A DNA stretch of 64,000 nt from Paenibacillus sp. CAA11 (GCF_003060825.1 NZ_CP028922.1:4371001-4435000); one strand, 5' to 3'. Positions 1 to 8,623 are shown, numbered from the stretch's first letter. A program made the numbers and translations. Notes: generated from the sequence alone by a model not told the origin.

Positions 1-1148
1 CTGGAGAACGGGATTTGGCGAGTGCCCATCTCTTCATTCTCACTGTTATTCTCTGCTTCCAGCATTTCGACCTGTCCTTCCGGATAGTTCGTAATGACAA
101 CCTTAAGCGGATCCAGCACTGCCATCGTCCGCGGCGCCTTCATCTTCAGATCCTCTCGAATGAAGTGCTCCAGCATCTTCAGGTCTACGATGCCCTGCGC
201 TTTGGAGATCCCGGCCTCGAAGACGAAGTTCTTGATCGCTTCAGGCGTATATCCGCGGCGGCGAAGCCCGGAAATCGTCGGCATACGCGGATCATCCCAG
301 CCGTCCACAATACCTTGATCCACCAGCATCTTCAGCTTCCGTTTGCTAGTTACCGTCTGTGCCAGATTCAGGCGTCCAAACTCGTACTGATGCGGAGTGC
401 TCTCCATCTCAGTCTCTGCAATAACCCAATCATAGAAAGGGCGTTGATCTTCAAACTCGATTGTACACAGAGAGTGAGTTACCCCCTCGATCGCATCCTC
501 CAGCGGATGAGCGAAGGTGTACATCGGGTAGATGCACCACGCATCTCCGGTGTTATGATGTGTAGCATGGGCGATCCGGTAGATGATCGGGTCCCGCAGA
601 TTGATGTTCGGAGAAGCCATATCAATCTTGGCCCGCAGCACCTTCTCGCCATCCTTGAATTCGCCGGCTCTCATCCGTTTGAACAGATCCTCGTTCTCTT
701 CGGCTGAGCGGTCCCGGTAAGGGCTATTCTGACCAGGCTCGGTCAGCGTGCCGCGTGTCTCACGGATCTCGTCGGCGCTTTGATCGTCCACATAAGCCTT
801 GCCCTTGCGAATCAAGAGCAGGGCACGCTTATACATCTCCTCAAAATAGTCGGAGGCAAAATGAAGCTCTTCCCACTCAAAGCCGAGCCATTTCACATCC
901 TCCTTGATGGAGTTCACATACTCAACATCTTCCTTCAGCGGGTTAGTGTCGTCAAAACGAAGGTTCGTGCGGCCGCCGAATTCATCGGCAATCGTAAAGT
1001 TGATCCAGATCGCCTTGGCATGTCCGATATGTAGGTAGCCGTTGGGCTCCGGCGGAAACCGGGTAATCACCTTGCCTACCTTGCCGCTCTTCAAATCTTC
1101 CGTAATAATGTTCTTAATAAAATTGGGAGGCGTGCTTGCATGCGTCAC
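1..1148 (-). CDS. glnS: glutaminyl-tRNA synthetase, N-terminal part (cut by window edge)
   Basis: Class I aminoacyl-tRNA synthetase charging tRNA-Gln with glutamine in the cytoplasm. Reverse-strand translation gives about 382 residues beginning [13 protein letters not shown]-binding signatures are visible: [16 protein letters not shown] near residue 28 (HIGH motif) and, toward the visible end, VTSKRKL, a KMSKS-like loop. The start is GTG at 1148, preceded by a weak GAAAGG; there is no in-frame ATG nearby. The gene continues beyond base 1, so the anticodon-binding C-terminus and any YqeY-like fusion cannot be judged. The 245 bases upstream hold no T-box specifier or antiterminator that I recognise. 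Family assignment is secure. Confidence 0.95.
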   Translation of the reverse strand, partial: MTHASTPPNFIKNIITEDLKSGKVGKVITRFPPEPNGYLHIGHAKAIWINFTIADEFGGRTNLRFDDTNPLKEDVEYVNSIKEDVKWLGFEWEELHFASDYFEEMYKRALLLIRKGKAYVDDQSADEIRETRGTLTEPGQNSPYRDRSAEENEDLFKRMRAGEFKDGEKVLRAKIDMASPNINLRDPIIYRIAHATHHNTGDAWCIYPMYTFAHPLEDAIEGVTHSLCTIEFEDQRPFYDWVIAETEMESTPHQYEFGRLNLAQTVTSKRKLKMLVDQGIVDGWDDPRMPTISGLRRRGYTPEAIKNFVFEAGISKAQGIVDLKMLEHFIREDLKMKAPRTMAVLDPLKVVITNYPEGQVEMLEAENNSENEEMGTRQIPFS

Positions 1149-1338
1149 AGTCAATCAACCTTTCTATGGGTTCCTTTATCTATTTGAAAATGAAGCCTAC
1201 TCGTGAACTGAGCCTGAAGGCAGGACAGCCTGTGCTTCTCAGGGATTTTACTTCTTATAAATATAACGATAACCGCAAAATAGTTCAATGCCTAGAGCCT
1301 CACAGGGAGGATATTTATTCCTGCTGCACAGGCAAAGA

Positions 1339-1369
1339 GCGGTGCCTTCAGCTTCCTGAAATGCACCGC
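1339..1369 (-). terminator. intrinsic terminator after the SDR gene
   Basis: Hairpin with GCGGTGC/GCACCGC arms and an inner TTCAG/CTGAA stem, 25 bases past the stop of the SDR gene. The following T-run on the minus strand is short (TCTTT), so strength is uncertain. Confidence 0.55.
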
Positions 1370-1393
1370 TTAATGATGATTTTCCCCAGAGAA

Positions 1394-2179
1394 TCAGATC
1401 GCTTCAATGAGACCCCCGTCAACGACAAGTGTCGTACCTGTAATATAGGTGTTGGCGCCGGATAGGAGGAATAGAGCAGCACGTGCGAACTCTTCAGGTG
1501 TGCCGTAACGTCCAAGCGGAATTTTGCTCTGCTCCTGCTCCGAAATGCTCTCCACGGACTGCCCCGATTTCTCAGCCCGGCTCTGATTCAACTCCGCAAT
1601 CCGGTCTGTCTCAATCTTCCCTGGCGCAATCGTGTTGACAAGAATGCTGTAAGGCGCCAGTTCCCGCGACAGCGTCTTCGTGAGCCCTACAATCCCCATC
1701 CGGAAGGTGTTTGAGAGAATAAGCCCTGGAATCGGCTGCTTCACGGAAATGCTGGCAAGGTTCACAATCCTTCCGCCAAGCCCCTTCATATAAGGAAGTA
1801 CCGCCCGGGTTAATCTTACGTAGCTGAGCAGGTTCAGCTCGAAGGCCTTCTGCCAGGCCTCATCATCCAGCTCCTCGAAGGAAGCGGACGGCGGACCGCC
1901 GGCATTGTTCACCAGAATGTCAATCTTCCCGAAGGTTTCCCCCGTATGCTTCACCAAAGCATCAATCTCTTCCTTGCTCGTAATATCCGCCGGATAATAA
2001 TGAATGGTGCCGGCTCCCAGCTGCTGAAGCTCTGCCTGTACTTCTTGGAGCTTATCCCCGCTGCGGCTTGACAGCATCACATCTGCCCCTTCGGCTGCCA
2101 GCTGGCCGGCAATGGCTTTGCCCAAGCCGCGGCTTGAGGCAATAACCAGCGCTTTTTTTCCTTGCAATCCCATATCCAT
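1394..2179 (-). CDS. SDR-family oxidoreductase with altered catalytic motif
   Basis: 261-residue short-chain dehydrogenase/reductase. The Rossmann cofactor motif is near residue 14 (SSRGLGKAIA, in place of TGxxxGIG), NNAGG lies near residue 91, and the C-terminus has the FabG-like ending ITGTTLVVDGG. The usual YxxxK pair is absent: aligned on the following VGLTK, the Tyr position reads Ser and the Lys position reads Arg (SNTFRMGIVGLTK). This matches a known subgroup of FabG-like SDRs lacking the canonical tetrad; the substrate is unknown. The ATG at 2179 follows AAAGGA. It lies alone between glnS and the GNAT group on the same strand. Confidence 0.85.
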   Translation of the reverse strand: MDMGLQGKKALVIASSRGLGKAIAGQLAAEGADVMLSSRSGDKLQEVQAELQQLGAGTIHYYPADITSKEEIDALVKHTGETFGKIDILVNNAGGPPSASFEELDDEAWQKAFELNLLSYVRLTRAVLPYMKGLGGRIVNLASISVKQPIPGLILSNTFRMGIVGLTKTLSRELAPYSILVNTIAPGKIETDRIAELNQSRAEKSGQSVESISEQEQSKIPLGRYGTPEEFARAALFLLSGANTYITGTTLVVDGGLIEAI

Positions 2180-2262
2180 GCTCTATCCATTCCTTTCTTC
2201 ATCCTTGTAGTCGAGAGGACAACCATGAAGAACACCTTCACAAGGCACTGTCTGTCTCAAGC

Positions 2263-2640
2263 TTACTCAGGCGGAAGCCTCCTCTCCAGAAGAACCCAGG
2301 ATGCCGCCCGCCGCAGCAGAGGGATCAGCAGAATAGCAGAAATCACCCATCGCAGAGGCCCAAAGCTGGTCAGCATTGCCAACACTACCGCAGCTACCCC
2401 GGCCAGAGCAGCCTTCGTGGTATAAATCGGGCCATTCAGCGGCTCGCTGCCCAGCGATACAGCCTTGAACTCCTTGGCTGCCTCCGCATAGCAGCGGACA
2501 TGCATGGGCTCCATAGAGGAGAGCGTAAAGGTACGCCCCGCTACAGCCAGCTCATCCCTGGCTTCAATCGGCAGATCACAGTGCGCACAGCGGATTCCCT
2601 GCATCCCCTGCTCATGTCCCGTCTCCTTCTCCTGCTTCAA
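2263..2640 (-). CDS. small zinc-ribbon membrane protein
   Basis: About 125 residues, function unknown. The N-terminal part has CAHC followed by HVRC, possibly a small metal-binding knuckle; the C-terminal half holds two hydrophobic segments (AALAGVAAVVLAML and WVISAILLIPLL) likely to span the membrane. I choose the TTG at 2640: it has GGAGGGG seven bases upstream and overlaps the GNAT stop as TTGA, a translational-coupling arrangement. A longer in-frame ATG at 2673 lies inside the GNAT gene without a ribosome site. It is co-transcribed with the acetyltransferase. Confidence 0.65.
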   Translation of the reverse strand: MKQEKETGHEQGMQGIRCAHCDLPIEARDELAVAGRTFTLSSMEPMHVRCYAEAAKEFKAVSLGSEPLNGPIYTTKAALAGVAAVVLAMLTSFGPLRWVISAILLIPLLRRAASWVLLERRLPPE

Positions 2641-3143
2641 CTTCTGTCCCCTCCTGTCTCCACAGGACACCACATGAGAATATCATCCACATAGCGCCCG
2701 CCTATATAAAACTCCTCTACCAGTCTCCCTTGCTCCACAAATCCACAGCTTTTGTAGAAGGCGATCGCCGGGCCATTCGTCTCCAGCACTCTTAAGGAGA
2801 GCTTCCGCTTCCCTTCAAGCTTGGCGAGATATTTGATCTCCTCAATCAGCCTCCGCCCGATCCCCTTATGCTGATGATCCGGATGCACAGCAATATTAAT
2901 ATCATACACATGAGCATTGCTCGGCAGTCCTGTCGGAGCACCAAATCCGACGTAACCGCATATCGCTTCTCCGATTCCGGCTACCAGCTGACTGCCTGGG
3001 GGACAGCTTTGCAGAAATTGCTCCCTGGAGCGCCAGTGGATCTTAGCCGGAGTCGTCATCTCCGTCCATACCAAAGCATCGATCTCCATGAGTGCCCCTG
3101 CATCCTTCATCGCGGATAGCCGAACCCAGATTTCGTCCTTCAT
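2637..3143 (-). CDS. GNAT-family N-acetyltransferase
   Basis: 168-residue Gcn5-related acetyltransferase. The acetyl-CoA-binding motif A is clear: INIAVHPDHQHKGIGRRLIEEI (V-x-P-x-x-x-x-x-G-I-G pattern, near residue 85), followed by LSLRVLETNGPAIAFYKSCGFVEQGR, the motif B region. The ATG at 3143 follows a strong AAGGAGGGG. It is the first gene of a two-gene unit with the zinc-ribbon protein, whose TTG start overlaps its TGA. The acceptor substrate cannot be predicted; RimI-like protein acetylation and small-molecule acetylation are both possible. Confidence 0.88.
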   Translation of the reverse strand: MKDEIWVRLSAMKDAGALMEIDALVWTEMTTPAKIHWRSREQFLQSCPPGSQLVAGIGEAICGYVGFGAPTGLPSNAHVYDINIAVHPDHQHKGIGRRLIEEIKYLAKLEGKRKLSLRVLETNGPAIAFYKSCGFVEQGRLVEEFYIGGRYVDDILMWCPVETGGDRS

Positions 3144-3188
3144 GTCCGTAAGCCCCTCCTTATTCTTTAAACCTGTTAACAGGCAGCC

Positions 3189-4418
3189 TTAACCCATATG
3201 GATTTCAGAAGGCTCCTGCTGCCATTTGCCCCGGTTCACTACCCAGTGAACGGCAAAACCAGCCACAGACAGAATGGCTATCACCACCGAGAACCAGGCC
3301 ACCGGGCTAATCCCGCCGTGATCATACAGAAGCCCCATCGCGTATGGTCCAACGACCCGCCCAGCTGCCCCCATGCCGCCTACCAGCCCCAAATAGAAGG
3401 GGGCCGTCTTCCCCGTACGATCTGAGATAAAGGCCGGAATCGCCGGATTGATCAGCATCTCGCCGAACGTAGCCAGCACCATGGCGAAGATCATGCCAGG
3501 ATAGCTCTGGAATCCTACAATACATACGTAAGCCAGCAGATAGAAGAGGCCGCTGGCCATGAGCTGAGCCTCCGGAGAGCCCGCAATCGTTCTTTTTATC
3601 CACGAAATCAGCGGCTGACCCACAAAGATCAGCACCCCATTCAGTGTCCACAGCAGGCTGTAGGTCCATTCCGGCATCCCTTGATTAATGGTGAACGGCG
3701 ACACCCCGTTGTTCCAAATGCAGTTCGCCAGCCAGAGGAAAAACGCCCCCGTACCCAAGAACAAGTAAATATGATACTGCCGCAGCAGCTCCGAGGGGCG
3801 GCGCCCATCCGCGGAATCACGCCGTTTCTGTACCTGAAGATCGCCTTGCTCCTGCTCTACCCTGCTTAAATAAATATAAAAGAAAACCGCAAATACTGCG
3901 GATGTAATCCCATTGCCTACAAAGCTCAAATCGTAGGATAACTTGGCCAGCACGCCGCTTAGCCCCGTCCCCAAGGCCACCCCGATATTGTTCGCCACAT
4001 ACACGATGTTGAACATCTCGCCGCGCCGCTCTGTAAACCGAAAGCCGATAAAGGCCTGAATCGCGGGCATGGACATGGCGTTGCTGAAGCCGACAATCAG
4101 CATTAAGAACATGAAGAAGTACCAATAGTCCGCCCCATACGGCAGTAGGAGTAGAGATATCGCATTCACTGCAAGTGAGCCCACAATCAGCCGTTTAACT
4201 CCAACCCGGTGATACAAAGCACCGCCCAAGACCTGACCTATGATGCCGCCCAGCGATTGAATCAGGATAACCAGGCCGGCCTCCGCCATGCTTCGGCCCA
4301 ATTCCTTGTATACAAACATCGTAATTAGCGGCCACATTAAAGAACCGCCTGCGGAGTTGATCAGACTAGCAACCAGAAAGACCTTAACCTCACGCGGATA
4401 AGACTCCAACCATTTCAT
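3189..4418 (-). CDS. MFS transporter (putative drug/metabolite exporter)
   Basis: About 409 residues with roughly twelve hydrophobic helices, a major facilitator. The loop after helix 2 carries GALYHRVGVKRLIVGS, the MFS motif A region (G-x3-D/H-R-x-G-x-R). Helix 1 begins FLVASLINSAGGSLMWPLITMFV, typical of Bacillales MFS exporters of the YttB/YwoG type. I prefer the ATG at 4418, with GGGAG 12 bases upstream; an ATG at 4442 adds eight residues but lacks a ribosome site. It stands alone downstream of a strong terminator. The substrate is unknown. Confidence 0.88.
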   Translation of the reverse strand: MKWLESYPREVKVFLVASLINSAGGSLMWPLITMFVYKELGRSMAEAGLVILIQSLGGIIGQVLGGALYHRVGVKRLIVGSLAVNAISLLLLPYGADYWYFFMFLMLIVGFSNAMSMPAIQAFIGFRFTERRGEMFNIVYVANNIGVALGTGLSGVLAKLSYDLSFVGNGITSAVFAVFFYIYLSRVEQEQGDLQVQKRRDSADGRRPSELLRQYHIYLFLGTGAFFLWLANCIWNNGVSPFTINQGMPEWTYSLLWTLNGVLIFVGQPLISWIKRTIAGSPEAQLMASGLFYLLAYVCIVGFQSYPGMIFAMVLATFGEMLINPAIPAFISDRTGKTAPFYLGLVGGMGAAGRVVGPYAMGLLYDHGGISPVAWFSVVIAILSVAGFAVHWVVNRGKWQQEPSEIHMG

Positions 4419-4471
4419 ATGCAGGTCATGCTCCCATCTCATAAGCTAATAATCTAAGCAGCAGGGCGAAG

Positions 4472-4508
4472 CAAAAAAGGGAAGCCCGGATCGAAGCGGG
4501 CCTCCCCT
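4472..4508 (-). terminator. strong intrinsic terminator for the molybdopterin oxidoreductase gene
   Basis: On the minus strand, a GC-rich hairpin with GGGAGGCCCG/CGGGCTTCCC arms is followed directly by TTTTTT. It lies about 75 bases past the TGA/TAA of the oxidoreductase gene and upstream of the MFS gene, so the MFS gene needs its own promoter. Confidence 0.9.
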
Positions 4509-4583
4509 TGCAGAATCACAACAAATTGTTCAACTAAACCCAGAGACCAGTATCTCTAAAAAAGATCCCTCCGGCAAGCACAC

Positions 4584-6650
4584 TTATTGACGCTTCACCT
4601 CAACAACAGTCGAGAAAAAGGTGGCTCCTCCGCCCATATCGGCCAGCCGATCTGCGGTCAGCCTGTTGGCGCGCTGACGCCCGCCTTCGCCTTCCCACCA
4701 TAATCCTTGGCTGACCACCACACCTGGCAAGGCCTTGTCCGTAACCTGCGCTTTGACTTCATAGCGACCTCTGTCGTTAAACACCGTGACAGGATCGCTG
4801 TCAGCTATTCCTCGCTGGACGGCATCCTCCGGATGGATTTGCAGCAGCGGCTCCTTCTCTACTCGTGTCAGCTTCTCCACATTGGAGAAGGTAGAGTTCA
4901 GGAAGCTGTGATTCGGCGGAGAGATGAACATGAGCGGATACTTAGCCAGAGGCCCGGGGCGCCGCTCTCCATCATATCCTTCCTTAAGCGGCACATAAGT
5001 AGGCAGCGCTGGAAGCCCGGCAGCAGCCATTCGCTCCGACAGCAGCTCAATCTTCCCGGATGGCGTGTTTAACCGACGCAAATATTGACGCTGCGGCTCC
5101 ATATTCAGCTTAACGAACCGCTGCGCCTTCAGCGCTTCAAGCGACACGCCGTCCAGATAAGGATTGGCTTCATAATCCAGTGCCTGGCGGATCATATCTT
5201 CCTCTGTATCCTGGAAGGCATCCTCTTCGAATCCGAGCGCTTGTGCAAGCAGCTTGAACATCTCCACATTGCTCTTGCTCTCCCCCTGCGGAGGAATGAC
5301 CGGCTCCTGAAGCTGGACGTAGTGATGCCAGTAGGAACTGTACAGGTCAGTATTCTCAAAGGAAGAGGTCGCCGGCAGCACGATATCCGCATATTTAGCC
5401 GTATCCGTTAAAAATAGATCATGTACGACCGTAAACAGGTCTTCCCGCATCAGCCCCTGCTCTACCTTGGTCGTGTCCGGGGCCACCACCGCCGGATTAG
5501 AGCAGTACACGAACAGGGAGCGGATCTTGGGCTCAAGCTCCAGCAAGGCCTCTCCCAGCTGATTCATGCTGACTAGACGAGCTCCGGGATTGGACCTAAG
5601 CTCCGGGCGCTCTAATGCATCCGCATTCATGTTGCCATAAGGCCCGTTCGTCTTGAATGCGCCTCCGCCTTCCACCAGCCATTGTCCGGTTAAGGCCGGC
5701 AGGCAGACAATGGTACGCACGGTCATTCCGCCGTTATCATGATGCTGCAGCCCGTTGCCGATATGAATATACGCCGGCGAAGTCGTGGCGTATAGCTCCG
5801 CCAGCTTGACAATGTCCTCTGCAGGGACGCCCGTAATTGCGGAGACGCGCTCTGGCGGATAAGCTTTGACATGCTCGCGCAGTTCTTCCGCTCCGACGGT
5901 ATACTCCGCTAGGAAGGCTTCATCCGTCCAGCCGCGGCTGAACAGGACGTTCATCATCCCCAGCGCCAGCGCACTGTCCGTGCCTGGGTGTAGCGGGATG
6001 AACCAGTCTGCCCGCTGCGCCGTCCGGTTGCGGTGCACGTCAATGACGACCAGCTTGGCGCCGTCTTTGCGGGCCTGCTCTATCATGGTCAGCATATGCA
6101 TATTTGTGCTGACAATATTGCCGCCCCACACGATGAACAGCTTCGCCTTGATTGCCGATTCCGGACTTGTCCCGCCGCCGAATCCCATCGTATACTTCCA
6201 GCCCGTATTGCCTGCAGCATTGCAAATGCCCTGTCCGAGACGGGAAGATCCCAGCCGGTTGAAGAACCGGCGATCCATACCGTCCACGCTAAGGATTCCC
6301 ATATTTCCATAGAAGCTATATGGCAGAATGGACTCAGACCCATGCTCGTCTATGATCTGTCTGTACCGGCCCGCAATTTCATCAATCGCTTCCTCCCAGC
6401 TGATCCGCTCAAAGCGGCCCTCTCCCTTGGCGCCTACGCGCTTCATGGGGTAGAGAAGCCGCTCCGGATGATAGACCCGCTCTGTCATATTCCGAACCTT
6501 ATTGCAAATGGCTCCCCGCGTGATCGGATGCTCTGGATTACCTGTGACCTTGACGATCCGCCCTTGCTCCTTATGCAGCAGCAAGCCGCAGGTATCCGGA
6601 CAATCCAGCGGACATACCGCAGGGAATACCCCATTAAGCTCATCCTTCAT
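4584..6650 (-). CDS. molybdopterin-dependent oxidoreductase (YyaE/FdhF-like)
   Basis: About 688 residues, bis-MGD molybdoenzyme of the DMSO-reductase superfamily. The N-terminus carries a [4Fe-4S] site, CPLDCPDTC then C about 27 residues later (AICNKVR). Central signatures are VWGGNIVSTNMH and VVIDVHRNRTAQRADW; the C-terminal molydopterin-binding domain has NHSFLNSTFSN and GLWWEG. At the position of the Sec/Cys metal ligand of formate dehydrogenases the motif reads ICNAAGNTG, apparently Gly. No Tat signal is seen, so it is probably cytoplasmic. I choose the ATG at 6650, seven bases after AGGGGG; an ATG at 6656 would sit almost on that site. No accessory subunit is adjacent and the electron partner is unknown. 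Confidence 0.87.
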   Translation of the reverse strand: MKDELNGVFPAVCPLDCPDTCGLLLHKEQGRIVKVTGNPEHPITRGAICNKVRNMTERVYHPERLLYPMKRVGAKGEGRFERISWEEAIDEIAGRYRQIIDEHGSESILPYSFYGNMGILSVDGMDRRFFNRLGSSRLGQGICNAAGNTGWKYTMGFGGGTSPESAIKAKLFIVWGGNIVSTNMHMLTMIEQARKDGAKLVVIDVHRNRTAQRADWFIPLHPGTDSALALGMMNVLFSRGWTDEAFLAEYTVGAEELREHVKAYPPERVSAITGVPAEDIVKLAELYATTSPAYIHIGNGLQHHDNGGMTVRTIVCLPALTGQWLVEGGGAFKTNGPYGNMNADALERPELRSNPGARLVSMNQLGEALLELEPKIRSLFVYCSNPAVVAPDTTKVEQGLMREDLFTVVHDLFLTDTAKYADIVLPATSSFENTDLYSSYWHHYVQLQEPVIPPQGESKSNVEMFKLLAQALGFEEDAFQDTEEDMIRQALDYEANPYLDGVSLEALKAQRFVKLNMEPQRQYLRRLNTPSGKIELLSERMAAAGLPALPTYVPLKEGYDGERRPGPLAKYPLMFISPPNHSFLNSTFSNVEKLTRVEKEPLLQIHPEDAVQRGIADSDPVTVFNDRGRYEVKAQVTDKALPGVVVSQGLWWEGEGGRQRANRLTADRLADMGGGATFFSTVVEVKRQ

Positions 6651-6828
6651 CTCCATTCCCCCTAAGCAACACTTTGTTGTTATTGTAGGGAATCAGTGGG
6701 AAGAAGTCTAGAATTACTTCAAATTTGTCTCACCCGAATGATTCAATCCTGAGCTGTCAGGGTAATGGCTGTTGAATGCGTTTTTGCCTTTGCAAAAATG
6801 TCATAATCATGGACTACTCCCAAACGTG

Positions 6829-6879
6829 ATCCGCCATGAACTTAGGTTAATTCCCCCTGACCTTTGTTTCATGGCGGAT
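6829..6879. repeat. long inverted repeat in intergenic region
   Basis: The 341-base gap upstream of the molybdopterin oxidoreductase holds no gene. Within it lies a perfect 12-bp inverted repeat, ATCCGCCATGAA at 6829-6840 and its complement at 6868-6879. The 27-base loop has a small AGGT/ACCT stem. Neither strand has a following T-run, so it is more likely an RNA or cruciform element than a classic terminator. A second short palindrome, TTTTTGCctttGCAAAAA, is at 6781-6797. Confidence 0.6.
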
Positions 6880-6902
6880 TCATTTTCATTTGGATAAATG
6901 TA

Positions 6903-6945
6903 CGAAAACAAGCCCCTGCACCGATGCAAACCGGCGAGAGGCTTG
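6903..6945 (-). terminator. intrinsic terminator after the formate/nitrite transporter gene
   Basis: Reading the minus strand, a long stem with CAAGCC/GGCTTG at its base and an inner CGCCG/CGGTG stem is followed by TTTTCG. It lies about 45 bases beyond the transporter stop codon. Confidence 0.75.
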
Positions 6946-6991
6946 AATTGAAAATAGCTTATACGCGAAAGCGGGTCACTGCAATTAAGGC

Positions 6992-7819
6992 CTATGCGTG
7001 CTTGCGAAATGACTCCTGAGCAGCCACAGGCTCGCGAACAGACTCCGTCTTGGAGGGACGCAAGTAAGCGGCCCAGTAAGCGGCGGCGACGAAGAGGGCC
7101 CCGCCCGTCAGGTTGCCGAGCCACACCGGGATGAAATTCATGAAGTATTCCCCCCAAGAGAAATGACCTTCAAAGATGGCGGCCGGGATGAGGAACATGT
7201 TAGCCACAACGTGCTGGAAGCCGATCGCTACAAATGCCATCGTTGGGAACCAAATACCTAGAATCTTACCGCTCATATTATCCGCTCCATAGGACAGCCA
7301 TACGGCTAGCGCCACAAGCCAGTTACAGCCAATCCCGGAGATGAAGGCTTGAAGGAAGCTGTCATCCAGCTTATGCCCAGCCATCTCTACCAATTTGTCC
7401 AGATAAGGACCGCTGGAGGTCAAGCCGACTATGTGGCCGAAAAAGAACGCAACGAAAATCGCACCCACAAAGTTTGCGATCGTAATCAAAATGATATTCT
7501 TAATCACTTCACCCGTCGTGATTCGTTTGGCCATGCGCGCCAGCGGAACCGCCATCATGTTCCCGGTCAGCAGCTCGCCGCCTGCCAGCAGGACCAGCAC
7601 CAGACCTACAGGGAAAAGAGCTGCACCTACGAATGTAGCAAAGCTTCCCCATTCTTTAGGGGCGCTGGCAATGACCCGAATATCGAGCAGAAACCCAAGC
7701 GCGATAAATGCCCCCGCCAGAAAACCCAAAATGAGCACCGCCACCAAAGGGTTATGCGCCTTCTTAACCCCGTTCTCCACCGTCGTTTCCGCGATTTGCT
7801 GAGGTTTATAGTAAGCCAT
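6992..7819 (-). CDS. formate/nitrite transporter family (FNT) channel
   Basis: 275 residues with six predicted membrane helices and a hydrophilic tail: a FocA/NirC-type pentameric channel for formate, nitrite or related monovalent anions. FNT signatures include GGELLTGNMMAVPLA near residue 82 and SGIGCNWLVALAVWLSYGADNMSGKI near residue 160; FQHVVANMFLIP follows. The ATG at 7819 follows AAAGGAGACG. Two dyad operators and a TACAAT -10 upstream (see 7869-7940) predict oxygen- or redox-responsive expression. B. subtilis YwcJ is a family relative. Formate versus nitrite cannot be decided from the sequence. Confidence 0.92.
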   Translation of the reverse strand: MAYYKPQQIAETTVENGVKKAHNPLVAVLILGFLAGAFIALGFLLDIRVIASAPKEWGSFATFVGAALFPVGLVLVLLAGGELLTGNMMAVPLARMAKRITTGEVIKNIILITIANFVGAIFVAFFFGHIVGLTSSGPYLDKLVEMAGHKLDDSFLQAFISGIGCNWLVALAVWLSYGADNMSGKILGIWFPTMAFVAIGFQHVVANMFLIPAAIFEGHFSWGEYFMNFIPVWLGNLTGGALFVAAAYWAAYLRPSKTESVREPVAAQESFRKHA

Positions 7820-7868
7820 AATCTAACGTCTCCTTTGCTTTCTTTCGTTCACTGCTTCTTCGTCTATC

Positions 7869-7940
7869 ATTGTACCTGCAAGAATAGCTTCTAAATGTGA
7901 AAAAAATCACTACCCTGCATTTATAGTGAAACATTTCACA
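7869..7940 (-). promoter_or_regulatory. Fnr/Rex-type control region of the FNT gene
   Basis: Two 16-bp dyads match TGTGA-N6-TCACA: TGTGAAAAAAATCACT at 7896-7911 (9 of 10 fixed bases) and AGTGAAACATTTCACA at 7925-7940 (9 of 10). A -10-like TACAAT on the minus strand lies at 7874-7869. If transcription starts near 7862, the proximal dyad is centred at about -41.5, the classic activator position for Fnr/CRP proteins. The distal dyad also fits the Rex consensus TTGTGAA-N4-TTCACAA. Confidence 0.7.
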
Positions 7941-7975
7941 TTACAAAGCAGGCAGGGGACTAAACCCTACCTTTA

Positions 7976-8623
7976 TCATACATGCCCTCGTCCGCCATGA
8001 AGATACGGTCCGGCACACCAGATGGCTGCCGCCAGCAAGCAGCCGCTTGCCAAGTAGCCGCCCAGCACATCGCTTGGATAATGTACTCCCAGATAAATCC
8101 GGCTGATCCCGATGCCAAGAATAAGCAGAAGCGCGGCGGCGATCAGCAGAATCCGCCCAAGCAGGGCAGGGATATGTCTCCAGAGCAGATAAGCCAGAGC
8201 GCCGTACAGCGTGAAGGCGGCCATGGAATGGCCGCTCGGGAAGCTGTAGCCTGTCGCTTCAGCAATGCGGTGAATCGTTGGCCGCGCTCGTTGGAAGACT
8301 GCTTTAAGCAGCCCATTCAGCAGCGCAGAGCCAACGCACACCCCCACGAGAAAGATCAGTTCCCGGCGGTGACCCAGCACGCCATATAAGAACAGCATAA
8401 CCAGCAGCGTCACTCCTACTACCGGCAGGCCCGTTCCAATCCAGCTAAGCCCCTTCATCCATTGAGTCAAGCCAGAGCTCTCCATCCCTTGCACCCAGCT
8501 GATGATCGTACTGTCAAAGTTATGTATCTTATTGTCCCGAATAGATAGCGCTATAAGGCCAAAAAAGACGGCACACAGTAAACTGATCAAGAACCCGCGG
8601 GATAATCCTCTTTTTAAACTCAC
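7976..8623 (-). CDS. PAP2-family membrane phosphatase
   Basis: About 215 residues with six hydrophobic segments. All three PAP2 phosphatase motifs are present: KAVFQRARP (KxxxxxxRP) near residue 108, PSGH near 130, and SRIYLGVHYPSDVLGG (SRxxxxxHxxxD) near 175. Such enzymes dephosphorylate undecaprenyl pyrophosphate (BcrC, YodM) or phosphatidate and face the outer side of the membrane. Two starts are possible: TTG at 8632, only two bases after AGGAGG, and GTG at 8623, eleven bases after it; I favour the GTG. It is a single gene with the FNT promoter region just past its 3' end. Confidence 0.88.
   Translation of the reverse strand: MSLKRGLSRGFLISLLCAVFFGLIALSIRDNKIHNFDSTIISWVQGMESSGLTQWMKGLSWIGTGLPVVGVTLLVMLFLYGVLGHRRELIFLVGVCVGSALLNGLLKAVFQRARPTIHRIAEATGYSFPSGHSMAAFTLYGALAYLLWRHIPALLGRILLIAAALLLILGIGISRIYLGVHYPSDVLGGYLASGCLLAAAIWCAGPYLHGGRGHV

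Noticed and set aside
1149-1393. Possible T-box before glnS
   Set aside because: No specifier loop, T-box core or antiterminator could be recognised.
3322-3669. Minus-strand frame inside the MFS gene
   Set aside because: Overlaps the conserved transporter fully in another frame and has no ribosome site.
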